Made by a program: the position numbers and the translations under genes. A model generated the notes under the pieces. It was given only the letters and a program-made list of their open reading frames with translations. It searched no databases and was not told the origin of the DNA. A DNA stretch of 33,956 nucleotides from an uncultured Tissierellia bacterium (GTDB lineage: Bacteria; Bacillota; Clostridia; Tissierellales; Peptoniphilaceae), in assembly GCA_902489145.1 (NCBI GenBank), contig CABTYV010000009.1, forward strand, positions 1 to 33,956, read 5' to 3'. Shown here piece by piece: positions 8,385 through 16,266 of this stretch; position 1 is the stretch's first letter; each line of letters opens with the position of its first letter.

Positions 8385-8390
8385 TATAAT
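8385..8390 (+). promoter_or_regulatory. -10 box for the pepF-srtB unit
   Basis: A perfect TATAAT at 8385-8390 in an A/T-rich gap, 52 bases before the pepF ATG. The -35 region (T-rich, about 8362-8367) is poor. Confidence 0.5.
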
Positions 8391-8442
8391 AAAAAACAGG
8401 AAATTTCACCAAAGGGAAGCGTTATAAAGAAAGGTAGGGATT

Positions 8443-10215
8443 ATGTCAAAAGAAAACCAGCAGGACATTCGTTGGACCATTGAAAAAATGTATGCCTCAG
8501 AGGAAGCCGTTCGAAAGGATTTAAGCCAGGTCAAGGAGGCGACAGAGCGGCTGAAAACCTATGCGAAAGCCCCCGCCCAACATATTAAGGATATTTTAGA
8601 TACCATCAATCGCGATATGAGATTGGCCGAAAATGTTGTGGTTTTTACTCATATGCAGCAGGACCAGGATAGCCGGGTTTCTTCCGCTCAAAAGCTAAAC
8701 CAGGAAGCGCTGAGCATCATCTATGATTTCGATGCGGCCCTCTCCTTCTTCCGCCCCTTCCTTCTGTCTCTTTCCAAAGAGGAGCAGAAGGCGCTGTTAG
8801 AAGATGCCTCCTTGTCGGATTATCATTTGATGTTAAAAAAGACCTTTCGCTATTCGGCCCACACCCTAACCGCAGATCAGGAATATGTCCTTTCCAAAAT
8901 GGGCTTTTTAAATGAGGCACCGGAAAATATTTATTATTTCCTGACCAATGCGGACCTGAAATTCCCGACCTTGGATAGCAAGGATGGGGCCCAGCTGACA
9001 GGAGAAAACTTTACCACCATCCAGCAGGATCCGGACGTGGCTGTGCGCAAGGAATCCTTTGAAAAGCTCTACCAAACCTTTAAGAGCTTTGGCAATACCA
9101 TTGCCACCGCCTATTACAACAATGTCAAGGCCTTGACCACAATGGCTGAGCTGCGCCATTATGACAGCGCCCGTCAGATGGAGCTTTTTGAGGATGATGT
9201 AGAAGAAGCAGTCTATGATTCTCTCCTTTCCTCCATTCATAAAAACATGGATCTGATGCACCGCTACTATGCAAAAAAGAAAGAGCTCTTAGGCTTGAAA
9301 GAGCAGCATATGTACGATGTCTATCTTCCCTTGGTGAAAGGAGCCAGTAAAACCTACACCTTTGAGGAAGCCAAGGAGCTTTGTATTGCCTCTGTTGCCC
9401 CGATGGGGGAGGAGTATCAAAAGATCTACCGCCAGGCCTTTGAGGAAGGCTGGGTGGATGTTTATCCAAGAGAGGGCAAGCGCGGTGGGGCTTATTCCTC
9501 TGGCTCTTACGATTCTCAGCCCTATATCCTGATGAACTTTACAGGGACCCTGGATTCCGTCTTCACGCTGGCTCATGAGATGGGCCACTCCATGCATTCC
9601 TATTTTGCCAAACAGGCCAATGACTATCTCTATCACGACTATACGATTTTTGCAGCGGAAACCGCATCCACCTTTAATGAAAATCTCCTTTTGCATTACA
9701 TGATGCAGCATGCGCAGGGGGACCGGGAAAAGCAAGAGCTTCTGGCGCATCATTTGGACTCCTTCAAGTCCACCGTCTACCGCCAGAGCATGTTTGCCGA
9801 ATTTGAGAAAATTGTTCATGAGCGCGTGGAGGCGGGTGAGGCGTTAACACAGGCGGATTTGGATCAGATCTATCTGGAGCTCAACCAGACTTATTTTGGG
9901 GAGGCGATGGTTTCAGATGAATTAATCGCCCATGAATGGATGAGAATTCCGCACTTCTATGGCGATTTCTATGTGTACAAATATGCCACGGGCTACTGCG
10001 CCTCTACTGTGTTGGCCCAGCGGGTCCTTCAGGAGGGAGAAGGAGCGGTGGCTGACTACTTCCGTTTCCTGCGCGATGGCAATCACCATTATCCGATCGA
10101 ACAGCTCAAAATGGCGGGCGTGGATATGTCAAAACCGGAGACGGTGGACCAGGCCCTGGGTGTTTTCCGAAAGCTCATTGACCAGCTGGAGGAGATTGAC
10201 CATCTGGCTGACTAG
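8443..10215 (+). CDS. pepF: Oligoendopeptidase F (M3B metallopeptidase)
   Basis: 590 residues, typical PepF length. Cytoplasmic zinc endopeptidase that cuts medium-length peptides. The zinc motif is HEMGHSMHSY (His378, Glu379, His382), with the downstream third ligand in IFAAETASTFNENLL, both in the family's canonical form; the N-terminal helical lobe and the C-terminal ATGYCAST block also fit M3B. It starts at an ATG with AAAGGTAGGG upstream. The sortase gene follows after 27 bases without a terminator, so the two are likely co-transcribed. With the peptide importer at the window start it fits a peptide-using metabolism (inference). Confidence 0.95.
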   Translation: MSKENQQDIRWTIEKMYASEEAVRKDLSQVKEATERLKTYAKAPAQHIKDILDTINRDMRLAENVVVFTHMQQDQDSRVSSAQKLNQEALSIIYDFDAALSFFRPFLLSLSKEEQKALLEDASLSDYHLMLKKTFRYSAHTLTADQEYVLSKMGFLNEAPENIYYFLTNADLKFPTLDSKDGAQLTGENFTTIQQDPDVAVRKESFEKLYQTFKSFGNTIATAYYNNVKALTTMAELRHYDSARQMELFEDDVEEAVYDSLLSSIHKNMDLMHRYYAKKKELLGLKEQHMYDVYLPLVKGASKTYTFEEAKELCIASVAPMGEEYQKIYRQAFEEGWVDVYPREGKRGGAYSSGSYDSQPYILMNFTGTLDSVFTLAHEMGHSMHSYFAKQANDYLYHDYTIFAAETASTFNENLLLHYMMQHAQGDREKQELLAHHLDSFKSTVYRQSMFAEFEKIVHERVEAGEALTQADLDQIYLELNQTYFGEAMVSDELIAHEWMRIPHFYGDFYVYKYATGYCASTVLAQRVLQEGEGAVADYFRFLRDGNHHYPIEQLKMAGVDMSKPETVDQALGVFRKLIDQLEEIDHLAD

Positions 10216-10242
10216 AGAAAGGCATAGGCAAAGGGGGCTGGC

Positions 10243-11031
10243 ATGAGAAAATTCTTCAGAAGGCTGATCCAGGGGCTGCTGGTCGTGGTGATTTTTTACT
10301 GCCTCTGGCAAATCGGCTCCTATATCTGGGAGCGCAAACAGTCTGATGACAGCTTCGCAAGCGTTCAGGAAAAAGTGACCCGCTATGAGTCGCCCCAAAA
10401 AATGGGGTCAGGCCATAAGGGTCCGTTTCCCGATCTTTCGGAGCAGGTCAATTATCAAGGGCTGATGCAGGAGCTTCAACGCCTCAATAACGATATCGTG
10501 GCCTATTTGGAGGTGTCGGGCACCCAGATTCAATATCCGGTCGTCCAGGCGGGAAATAATGATTATTATTTGCGCCGGGGGATTAACAAGAAATATAGCT
10601 TGCCAGGGATTCCCTTTATGGACTACCGCAATGCAAAGGATCTGTCGGATCAGAATACGGTGATCTATGGTCATATGATGAATTATGTGAAAACCTCCAT
10701 GTTTGGAGAATTTGAACATTTCCTGGATCAAGCCTATGTGGATCAATCGCCAAAGCTCTTTCGCCTCATCCATCCTACGGGGGTCTATTATTATCGGATC
10801 ATTGCGGTCGTGCGGATTCATGAAGAGGAGGACTACCGGGAGCCCAACAAGGAAGCCCAGGCTTTTTTAGCGGATATCGAAAAGCTTCGAAAAGAGAGTG
10901 TCGTCCAGCTCGGCTATGACGGCCCGCTGAGCCCGAACAGCAGGGTGGTGACGCTTTCTACCTGCACGCCGGATCATGACCGCACCTATCGCATCGCCCT
11001 GGTAGGCCTACTTGAAAAATATGACTCCTAG
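10243..11031 (+). CDS. srtB: Class B sortase
   Basis: 262 residues. Membrane-anchored cysteine transpeptidase that attaches surface proteins to the wall or builds surface structures. One N-terminal membrane segment (about residues 8-25, GLLVVVIFYCLWQIGSYIW), then the sortase barrel. The triad is visible: His144 (NTVIYGHMM), Cys241 (TLSTCTP) and Arg247 (DHDRTYR). The DYYLRRGINKKYSLPGIPFMDYRN block and the long helix between strands are class B features. No sortase substrate with an LPXTG- or NPQTN-like tail and no pilin is seen nearby, so it is an orphan in this window. AAAGGGGGC precedes the ATG; a strong terminator follows 25 bases after the stop. Confidence 0.92.
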   Translation: MRKFFRRLIQGLLVVVIFYCLWQIGSYIWERKQSDDSFASVQEKVTRYESPQKMGSGHKGPFPDLSEQVNYQGLMQELQRLNNDIVAYLEVSGTQIQYPVVQAGNNDYYLRRGINKKYSLPGIPFMDYRNAKDLSDQNTVIYGHMMNYVKTSMFGEFEHFLDQAYVDQSPKLFRLIHPTGVYYYRIIAVVRIHEEEDYREPNKEAQAFLADIEKLRKESVVQLGYDGPLSPNSRVVTLSTCTPDHDRTYRIALVGLLEKYDS

Positions 11032-11056
11032 CCCTACGCTTGTGGGGAAGGCTATC

Positions 11057-11091
11057 AGGCACCTGCTTCAGGAAGGAGCAGGTGCCTTTTT
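11057..11091 (+). terminator. Intrinsic terminator after srtB
   Basis: An 11-base-pair perfect stem (AGGCACCTGCT at 11057-11067 with AGCAGGTGCCT at 11077-11087), a 9-base loop and a T tract. Confidence 0.92.
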
Positions 11092-11145
11092 CTTGTCCGG
11101 TCGGGGGATGAGGGGAGCAGGGAAAGAGATTTTCTTAAAAAAGAC

Positions 11146-11174
11146 TTGCAAATCGTGGCGAGATTGAGTATCAT
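11146..11174 (+). promoter_or_regulatory. Sigma-A promoter of groESL
   Basis: TTGCAA (11146-11151), 17-base spacer, TATCAT (11169-11174). The expected transcription start near 11181 puts the CIRCE element at the very beginning of the leader. Confidence 0.75.
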
Positions 11175-11185
11175 AAAAACAGTTG

Positions 11186-11212
11186 TTAGCACTCCAATAA
11201 AAGGAGTGATAA
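11186..11212 (+). promoter_or_regulatory. CIRCE element (HrcA operator) of groESL
   Basis: TTAGCACTC, 9 bases, GAGTGATAA. It matches the consensus TTAGCACTC-N9-GAGTGCTAA except for one base in the right arm. HrcA bound here would block transcription until heat shock titrates GroEL. HrcA is encoded in the same window. Confidence 0.95.
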
Positions 11213-11251
11213 ATCACCATAGAGCGTTAAAAGGATAAAAAGGAGGAAACT

Positions 11252-11527
11252 ATGAAATTGGTTCCATTGGGAGAACGGATTGTCATTCAAAAGCTAGATA
11301 AGGAAGAAAAGACCGCTTCCGGGATTGTATTGCCCGCATCGGCGCAGGAGCAGCCCCAGTACGCGGAGGTAGTGGCCATCTCCGATCAATTGAAAAAAGA
11401 CGAGGTCAACATTAAGGTCGGTGACCGAGTGATTTACTCCCGCTATGCTGGCACAGACGTCAAATTCCATGAGGATGAGTTTATCGTCATCAAGATGGAA
11501 GACGTCCTGGCGGTTGTGACGGACTAG
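11252..11527 (+). CDS. groES: Co-chaperonin GroES
   Basis: 91 residues. It is the heptameric lid of the GroEL folding chamber in the cytoplasm. It starts MKLVPLGERIVIQKLDKEEKTASGIVLP, with the mobile loop at about residues 16-33, and ends in the family's VIKMEDVLAVV block. AAAGGAGG stands 7 bases before the ATG. First gene of the two-gene groESL operon; promoter and CIRCE lie within 110 bases upstream and groEL starts 55 bases downstream. Length and motifs are ordinary. Confidence 0.98.
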   Translation: MKLVPLGERIVIQKLDKEEKTASGIVLPASAQEQPQYAEVVAISDQLKKDEVNIKVGDRVIYSRYAGTDVKFHEDEFIVIKMEDVLAVVTD

Positions 11528-11582
11528 ACGGATTTATTCGGAACGCATGGATCGATAGTCGAAAAAATCAAGGAGGAAGAAT

Positions 11583-13205
11583 ATGGCAAAAGAAATTAAA
11601 TATAGTGATGAAGCAAGAAAGGCCATGCAGGACGGCGTCAATAAGCTGGCGGATACCGTCAAGATTACCATGGGGCCCAAGGGACGCAACGTTGTATTGG
11701 AAAAATCCTACGGCTCGCCTGTCATCACCAATGATGGGGTGACCATTGCCAAGGAGATCGAATTAGAGGATAAGTTTGAAAATATGGGCGCCCAGCTGGT
11801 GAAGGAGGTGGCGACCAAGACCAATGATGTGGCGGGGGATGGGACGACCACGGCCACCCTCTTGGCTCAGTCTCTGGTTAGTGAAGGCCTGCGCAATCTT
11901 GCAGCTGGGGCCAATCCCATGATCCTGCGCAAGGGGATGCAAAAGGCTTCTGATGAAGCCATCAAGGTCCTCAAGAGCATGTCGAAGGATGTCGACACCA
12001 TGTCTTCCATTGCGAATGTCGGTGCGATTTCTTCGGGCGATGAGGCGATCGGTCAGATGATTGCCGAGGCGATGGAAAAGGTCGGCAAGGACGGCGTCAT
12101 CACCGTTGAAAATTCCAACACCGTAGAAAATCAGTTAGAGGTTGTGGAAGGGATGCAGTTTGACCGTGGCTACCTGTCTCCTTATATGGCGACCGATACG
12201 GAAAAAATGGTGGCCGAGCTGGAGGATCCCAACATCCTGATTACCGACAAGAAGATTTCTAACATTCAAGACATCCTGCCGCTTTTGGAAAGTGTGATGC
12301 AGTCAGGCAAGCCTCTCTTGATCATTGCAGAGGATATTGAGGGGGAGGCATTGGCCACCCTGGTTCTCAACAAGATCCGTGGAACCCTCAATGTAGTGGG
12401 TATTAAGGCTCCTGGCTATGGGGATCGCCGTAAGGAGATGCTCCAGGATATCGCGGTCTTGACCGGCGGTCAGGTGATTACAGCTGACCTTGGACTGGAG
12501 CTGAAGGATGCGACGCCGGACCAGTTGGGTAGTGCTGCGAAGGTAAATATCGACAAGGATAAAACCATCATTGTCGGGGGCAGCGGAGATAGCAAGGCGC
12601 TGGAAGAGCGGGTAGAACGGATCAAGAAGCAGATCGAAGCTTCGGATTCCGACTATGACCGTGAAAAATTACAGGAACGGCTGGCGAAATTAGCCGGTGG
12701 CGTGGGCGTCATTCGCGTAGGCGCTGCGACAGAAACCGAATTGAAGGAGAAAAAGCTCCGCATCGAGGATGCCTTATCTGCTACTCGAGCAGCTGTTGAG
12801 GAAGGCATTGTCGCAGGTGGCGGTGTCGCACTGGTGGATGCGATTCCTGGCGTAGCCAAGTTCGTAGATCAGCTGGAAGGCGATGAGCAGGTGGGCGGAC
12901 GGATTGTCCTGCGTGCTCTGGAGGAACCTCTCCGTCAGATTGCGAAAAACGCAGCGGTCGAGGATTCTGTTGTGCTTCAGAAGGTTCAGGATATGGAACC
13001 GGGCAAGGGCTATGATGCCTATCGCAACGAATATGTCGATATGTTCCAGGCCGGCATTGTGGATCCGACCAAGGTGACCCGCTCTGCTCTGCAAAATGCT
13101 GTTTCGATCGTGGCCATGCTCCTTACGACGGAAGCGGCTGTGACAGAGATTCCGAAAAAAGAGGAAGCTCCGGCACCAGCGGCTCCTGGATACGGCGCTT
13201 ATTAA
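11583..13205 (+). CDS. groEL: Chaperonin GroEL
   Basis: 540 residues, the normal size. Fourteen copies form the ATP-driven double-ring folding chamber. The ATP site is visible in TMGPKGRNVVLEK, VAGDGTTTATLLAQ and the apical GIKAPGYGDRRKEML; the C-terminal part has AGGGVALVDA. AAGGAGGAAG precedes the ATG. The C-terminal tail does not end in the Gly-Gly-Met repeats usual for GroEL but in a short Glu/Ala/Pro stretch and PGYGAY. Operon with groES, repressed by HrcA. A Rho-independent terminator follows at 13268. Confidence 0.98.
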   Translation: MAKEIKYSDEARKAMQDGVNKLADTVKITMGPKGRNVVLEKSYGSPVITNDGVTIAKEIELEDKFENMGAQLVKEVATKTNDVAGDGTTTATLLAQSLVSEGLRNLAAGANPMILRKGMQKASDEAIKVLKSMSKDVDTMSSIANVGAISSGDEAIGQMIAEAMEKVGKDGVITVENSNTVENQLEVVEGMQFDRGYLSPYMATDTEKMVAELEDPNILITDKKISNIQDILPLLESVMQSGKPLLIIAEDIEGEALATLVLNKIRGTLNVVGIKAPGYGDRRKEMLQDIAVLTGGQVITADLGLELKDATPDQLGSAAKVNIDKDKTIIVGGSGDSKALEERVERIKKQIEASDSDYDREKLQERLAKLAGGVGVIRVGAATETELKEKKLRIEDALSATRAAVEEGIVAGGGVALVDAIPGVAKFVDQLEGDEQVGGRIVLRALEEPLRQIAKNAAVEDSVVLQKVQDMEPGKGYDAYRNEYVDMFQAGIVDPTKVTRSALQNAVSIVAMLLTTEAAVTEIPKKEEAPAPAAPGYGAY

Positions 13206-13563
13206 ATCATAGGAACAGAACCCAGGGGCAGGGGAAACATGCCTCCATCAGGTATATTATTATTACTAAAAACAGGTCGGATTTTTCCGGCCTGTTTTTT
13301 ATCTTTTTTGTTGGGATGTCGGCAATCCAGGCCGATTGAGAGCGTTATTTTTGAAAGTTGATAGTTTTGAAACAAAATCCATGAAATTATCCGTTTATTC
13401 TATAAATATGGTACATTATGCCAGAAAAATGGGATAGTATCGGTCAGAAACGGGACACTAAGCGCTTTCATTTTGCATAGAGACCGTTTAAAATACAAGG
13501 CGAGAAAGGGAAAGGGATAAGCCAGGAAAATTTTAGAAAGCAAACTAAAAGAAAGGGAGAAAA
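13206..13563 (+). other. 358-base intergenic region between groEL and the HTH regulator
   Basis: The first 100 bases hold the groEL terminator. The rest is A/T-rich with TTGAAA twice (13351 and 13367), TATAAA (13401), a possible extended -10 TGG-TACATT (13409-13417), and a purine-rich run leading into the ribosome binding site of the gene at 13564. No open reading frame with coding character and no recognisable RNA family was seen on either strand. The exact promoter is unclear. Confidence 0.5.
13268..13300 (+). terminator. Intrinsic terminator after groEL
   Basis: Stem AACAGGTCGG (13271-13280) with CCGGCCTGTT (13287-13296), including one G-T pair, 6-base loop, then TTTTTT. Confidence 0.9.
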
Positions 13564-14058
13564 ATGATTTGTGACCTTACCGATACCAAATGGCTGGTGA
13601 TTGAAATGTTGAGAAGACATCATGAGAATATCGAAAAATATCTGAGAATTGAACAAGACGATACGATTCAAGAGTGGAAAGCCGATTATATGACACGCCT
13701 ACAGACGGGGGGTCTCAAGTCTCAGAGCTTGCGGACGGCCCATGCGGATGCATCCAAAAAAGATTCCATTGAGGAAAGTCTTTTGATGGAACAGCAGCAT
13801 GTATTGGATAACCTGCGTGATTTAAAGCTCCGAATCCAGGTGGTCAAGGTCCTTTTACTTAATATCCGCCAGGATAATCTTCATTTGATTGAAATGCGGT
13901 ATTTTCAAAAAATGCCGGTAGAACAGGTTTGTGCGGTGCTATTTTGTTCCCGGTCCACCTATTATAGAAGACACAATCAAACCATCACGGCGCTCGCGCG
14001 CGAGTTTGAGCGTCTCTTTGGCAAAGAGGATCGAGGTCGGATGTTACAAAATTTTTAA
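13564..14058 (+). CDS. Sigma-70 region 4-like / RinA-ArpU-like HTH regulator
   Basis: 164 residues, GAAAGGGAG before the ATG. The N-terminal 100 residues are helical and charged, without a family I recognise. The C-terminal part (about 105-155) reads as a sigma region 4 helix-turn-helix: NLHLIEMRYFQKMPVEQVCAVL, then SRSTYYRRHNQTITALA. It resembles phage-type transcription regulators (RinA/ArpU/DUF1492 group) more than a true sigma factor, since no region 2 is present. No phage genes lie nearby. It is followed 88 bases later by another regulator with its own likely promoter. DNA-binding role is inferred; target unknown. Confidence 0.65.
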   Translation: MICDLTDTKWLVIEMLRRHHENIEKYLRIEQDDTIQEWKADYMTRLQTGGLKSQSLRTAHADASKKDSIEESLLMEQQHVLDNLRDLKLRIQVVKVLLLNIRQDNLHLIEMRYFQKMPVEQVCAVLFCSRSTYYRRHNQTITALAREFERLFGKEDRGRMLQNF

Positions 14059-14095
14059 GAAAAGGGATTGGCTAGATGTAGCAATTGACAAAATA

Positions 14096-14104
14096 TGGTA
14101 AAAT
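14096..14104 (+). promoter_or_regulatory. Extended -10 promoter of the response regulator gene
   Basis: TGG-TAAAAT at 14096-14104. Transcription would start near 14111, just after an ATG at 14105, which supports the start at 14147 instead. No good -35 box, as is usual for extended -10 promoters. Confidence 0.5.
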
Positions 14105-14146
14105 ATGCAAAAGAGTTTATCTCATTTGGGAACTCTGGAGGGCCCG

Positions 14147-14830
14147 ATGAATATTTTACTGCTGCATACAAACGAAGACCTGATCGCAGACCTGAAATAT
14201 AGTTTTCAAATGGATGGCAGCTTCGTTTTTGTGGTTCATCAATTGCTCGGCGGGATTGCGCAGCTGGATCAGCAGGAGATCGACTTGATTCTCCTGGGCA
14301 ATCAGCTGGAGGACGCAGATCAGCTGGAGGCGATTCGTCAGATTCGAACGACTCGTGACTTACCCATCATTGTTTTGGCAGAAAGGGCAAGCTCGAAGGA
14401 TGCGATCCTTTCGCTGGAGTATGGTGCGGACGATTATATGCCGGTCCCCCTCAATCCTCTGGAGTTAAAGGCCAGAATTCGATCAATTGAAAGGAACCGA
14501 AAACAAACGGACGATCAAACGGGCTATGAGGAAAAAATTGGCCCTCTGAGCTTTCATTTTATCAGCCACTTGATTTCTTGCGGGGAAATCTCGGTCGCGC
14601 TTTCAGAAAAGGAATTTCAGCTTCTTTTCTATTTGGCTAAGCATGCCAACCGGATTGTGCCCCGTGAGGAGCTGGCTGGTGAGATTTGGCCGGATTCCTT
14701 TCGCACACATCTACGGACAGTGGATGTTTATGTTCGACGCATTCGAGAAAAACTTGAAGCCATGGGTCTTTCGCAATTGGTCGAAACCCGGTGGAAGGAA
14801 GGCTATACCTTTCAACAGATGGAGCAATAA
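14147..14830 (+). CDS. OmpR/PhoB-type response regulator with a degenerate (non-phosphorylatable) receiver
   Basis: 227 residues. Residues 1 to about 115 have the receiver fold, and about 125-226 a winged-helix DNA-binding domain (SEKEFQLLFYLAKHANRIVPREELAGEIW, then RTVDVYVRRIREKLE). The receiver has lost its chemistry. The N-terminal acidic pair is replaced (ILLLHTNED), the phosphoacceptor Asp is Gly (DLILLGNQL), the conserved Thr/Ser is Ala (PIIVLAERA) and the conserved Lys is Val (DDYMPVPLNP). It therefore cannot work by Asp phosphorylation and would be regulated by level, by dimerisation or by a ligand. No histidine kinase lies beside it. TGGAGGG stands 4 bases before the ATG at 14147. 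The upstream ATG at 14105 lacks a binding site. A terminator follows at once. Confidence 0.85.
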   Translation: MNILLLHTNEDLIADLKYSFQMDGSFVFVVHQLLGGIAQLDQQEIDLILLGNQLEDADQLEAIRQIRTTRDLPIIVLAERASSKDAILSLEYGADDYMPVPLNPLELKARIRSIERNRKQTDDQTGYEEKIGPLSFHFISHLISCGEISVALSEKEFQLLFYLAKHANRIVPREELAGEIWPDSFRTHLRTVDVYVRRIREKLEAMGLSQLVETRWKEGYTFQQMEQ

Positions 14831-14864
14831 GGTGGTCTGGGGCAGTGGAAGGGCCACCTTTTTT
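14831..14864 (+). terminator. Intrinsic terminator after the response regulator gene
   Basis: GGTGGTCT (14831-14838) pairs with GGGCCACC (14851-14858), five strong pairs plus three with G-T wobble, 12-base loop, then TTTTTT. Confidence 0.75.
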
Positions 14865-14886
14865 ATTGGTGAGAAGGGGTTGGACT

Positions 14887-15615
14887 TTGAGTGAAAAGAT
14901 CCGCATTGATAAGCTGATGGGGCAGGCGGGGCTGGGCAGCCGCAGGGAGATTGGCCAATGGATCCGGGCGGGTCTGGTGGCGGCAGATGGCTGTAGGGTT
15001 CGTAAGCCCGCTGAGAAGGTCGATCCGAAGGCCAGGATCACGATCGAAGGAAGGGTGCAGTCGACCAATGCCTACGCGTATTATTTGATGAATAAACCGG
15101 CGGGGGGGATTTCGGCCAGCCGGGATCGGGCGAAGACGGGCATTGATCTAATAAATAAGGAAGACCTCCGGCCGGGCCTTTTTCCGGTAGGACGGTTGGA
15201 TAAGGATACGACGGGCCTGCTTCTGATCTCCAATGATGGGCGCCTGGCTCACCAGCTGCTGAGCCCGCGCCATCTGGTGGAGAAAACCTATGAGGCGCTT
15301 TTGGATCAGCCGGCCGAAGAGACCGATGTCAAAGCCTTTCAGCAGGGCTTCTATCTGTTGCCAGAGGGCATCATGACAAAGCCTGCCCGGCTGATCCTTC
15401 TGGAGGCGCGAAGAGTCCAGGTCACGATCACTGAAGGGAAATATCACCAGGTCAAACGGATGTTCGCAAAGGTGGGCAAGGAAGTGGTGGCGCTTAAACG
15501 CATTCGGATGGGGCCATTAAACTTGGGGGACCTCCCTGAAGGAAGCTACCGACCTTTGGAGGCGGAAGAGCTTGCGGCCCTTCGTTCCCTATCTGATGGA
15601 AAGCAAGAAGGGTGA
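14887..15615 (+). CDS. rsuA: RsuA-family 16S rRNA pseudouridine synthase
   Basis: About 242 residues from a TTG start at 14887 (AGAAGGGG about 7 bases upstream); the frame runs on upstream to 14791, but there it crosses the terminator. N-terminal S4 RNA-binding domain (IRIDKLMGQAGLGSRREIGQW), then the catalytic domain with Asp in GRLDKDTTGLLLISNDG, SPRHLVEKTYEA, and KYHQVKRMFAKVGKEVVALKR. The last motif is closest to RsuA, which makes pseudouridine 516 of 16S rRNA, but RluB-type 23S activity cannot be ruled out. The stop lies in a stretch that leads without a terminator into the metallophosphoesterase gene 92 bases on. Confidence 0.88.
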   Translation: MSEKIRIDKLMGQAGLGSRREIGQWIRAGLVAADGCRVRKPAEKVDPKARITIEGRVQSTNAYAYYLMNKPAGGISASRDRAKTGIDLINKEDLRPGLFPVGRLDKDTTGLLLISNDGRLAHQLLSPRHLVEKTYEALLDQPAEETDVKAFQQGFYLLPEGIMTKPARLILLEARRVQVTITEGKYHQVKRMFAKVGKEVVALKRIRMGPLNLGDLPEGSYRPLEAEELAALRSLSDGKQEG

Positions 15616-15707
15616 GAAGAGACCGGAAGGAATCGTTTCGGAGCACAATCTGCGGCCTTTCCCTTTTCAGCTACAGGGGAGGCAGGGAAAATCAGGAAGA
15701 GGAGCAC

Positions 15708-16265
15708 ATGAATTTTTATATCGCCGATTGTCATTTCGGGGATGAGCGGGTGATTGCCTTTAGTCACCGTCCCTTCGCGAGCCTGGAGGAGATGGATGAG
15801 ACGATGATCCGAAATTGGAATAAGCGGGTGGGCGATTATGACGACGTCTATATCATTGGAGATCTGATTTACCGAAAGGCCGATGCCCTCTCCTACCTGA
15901 AAAGGCTCAAGGGCCGTTTGCATTTGATTTGCGGCAATCATGACCAGGAGCTGGCAGAAGAGGCTTCCCTGGCCAAATATTTTGTAGAAATACGGGATTA
16001 TCTGGTGATCAAGGACCGAGACCATCGACTGGTGCTTTTTCACTACCCCCTGCTGGAATGGGATGGCTATTATTATGGCTCCTGGCATCTCTATGGGCAT
16101 ATCCACAATCATCCTTCTATGACACAGGAAAAATGCCGCCATCTATTTAAGGCTTTAAACTGTGGAGTTGATGTGATCGGCTTTACACCCCGTAACTTTG
16201 ACGAGCTGGTGGCCATACATAAAAAGGACAGCCAACGCACCAAACGGCCGGAAGGCGCTGTGTAG
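15708..16265 (+). CDS. Small metallophosphoesterase (calcineurin-like)
   Basis: 185 residues. Start at 15708 with GGAAGAGGAG before the ATG; the longer frame from 15612 overlaps the previous gene and is unlikely. All metal-binding motifs of the calcineurin-like family are present in order: IADCHFGD (Asp-x-His), GDLIYR, CGNHDQE (Gly-Asn-His-Asp), LFHYPLLEWDG and HLYGHIHNH. The protein is short and has no extra domains, like the YfcE-type group of stand-alone phosphoesterases. Substrate unknown; cytoplasmic, as no signal peptide is seen. It ends one base before the convergent helicase gene. Confidence 0.85.
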   Translation: MNFYIADCHFGDERVIAFSHRPFASLEEMDETMIRNWNKRVGDYDDVYIIGDLIYRKADALSYLKRLKGRLHLICGNHDQELAEEASLAKYFVEIRDYLVIKDRDHRLVLFHYPLLEWDGYYYGSWHLYGHIHNHPSMTQEKCRHLFKALNCGVDVIGFTPRNFDELVAIHKKDSQRTKRPEGAV

Positions 16266-16266
16266 C

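Noticed and set aside
14105..14146. Longer start of the response regulator at ATG 14105.
   Set aside because: It lacks a ribosome binding site and lies before or at the predicted transcription start, while 14147 has TGGAGGG and gives a normal receiver N-terminus.
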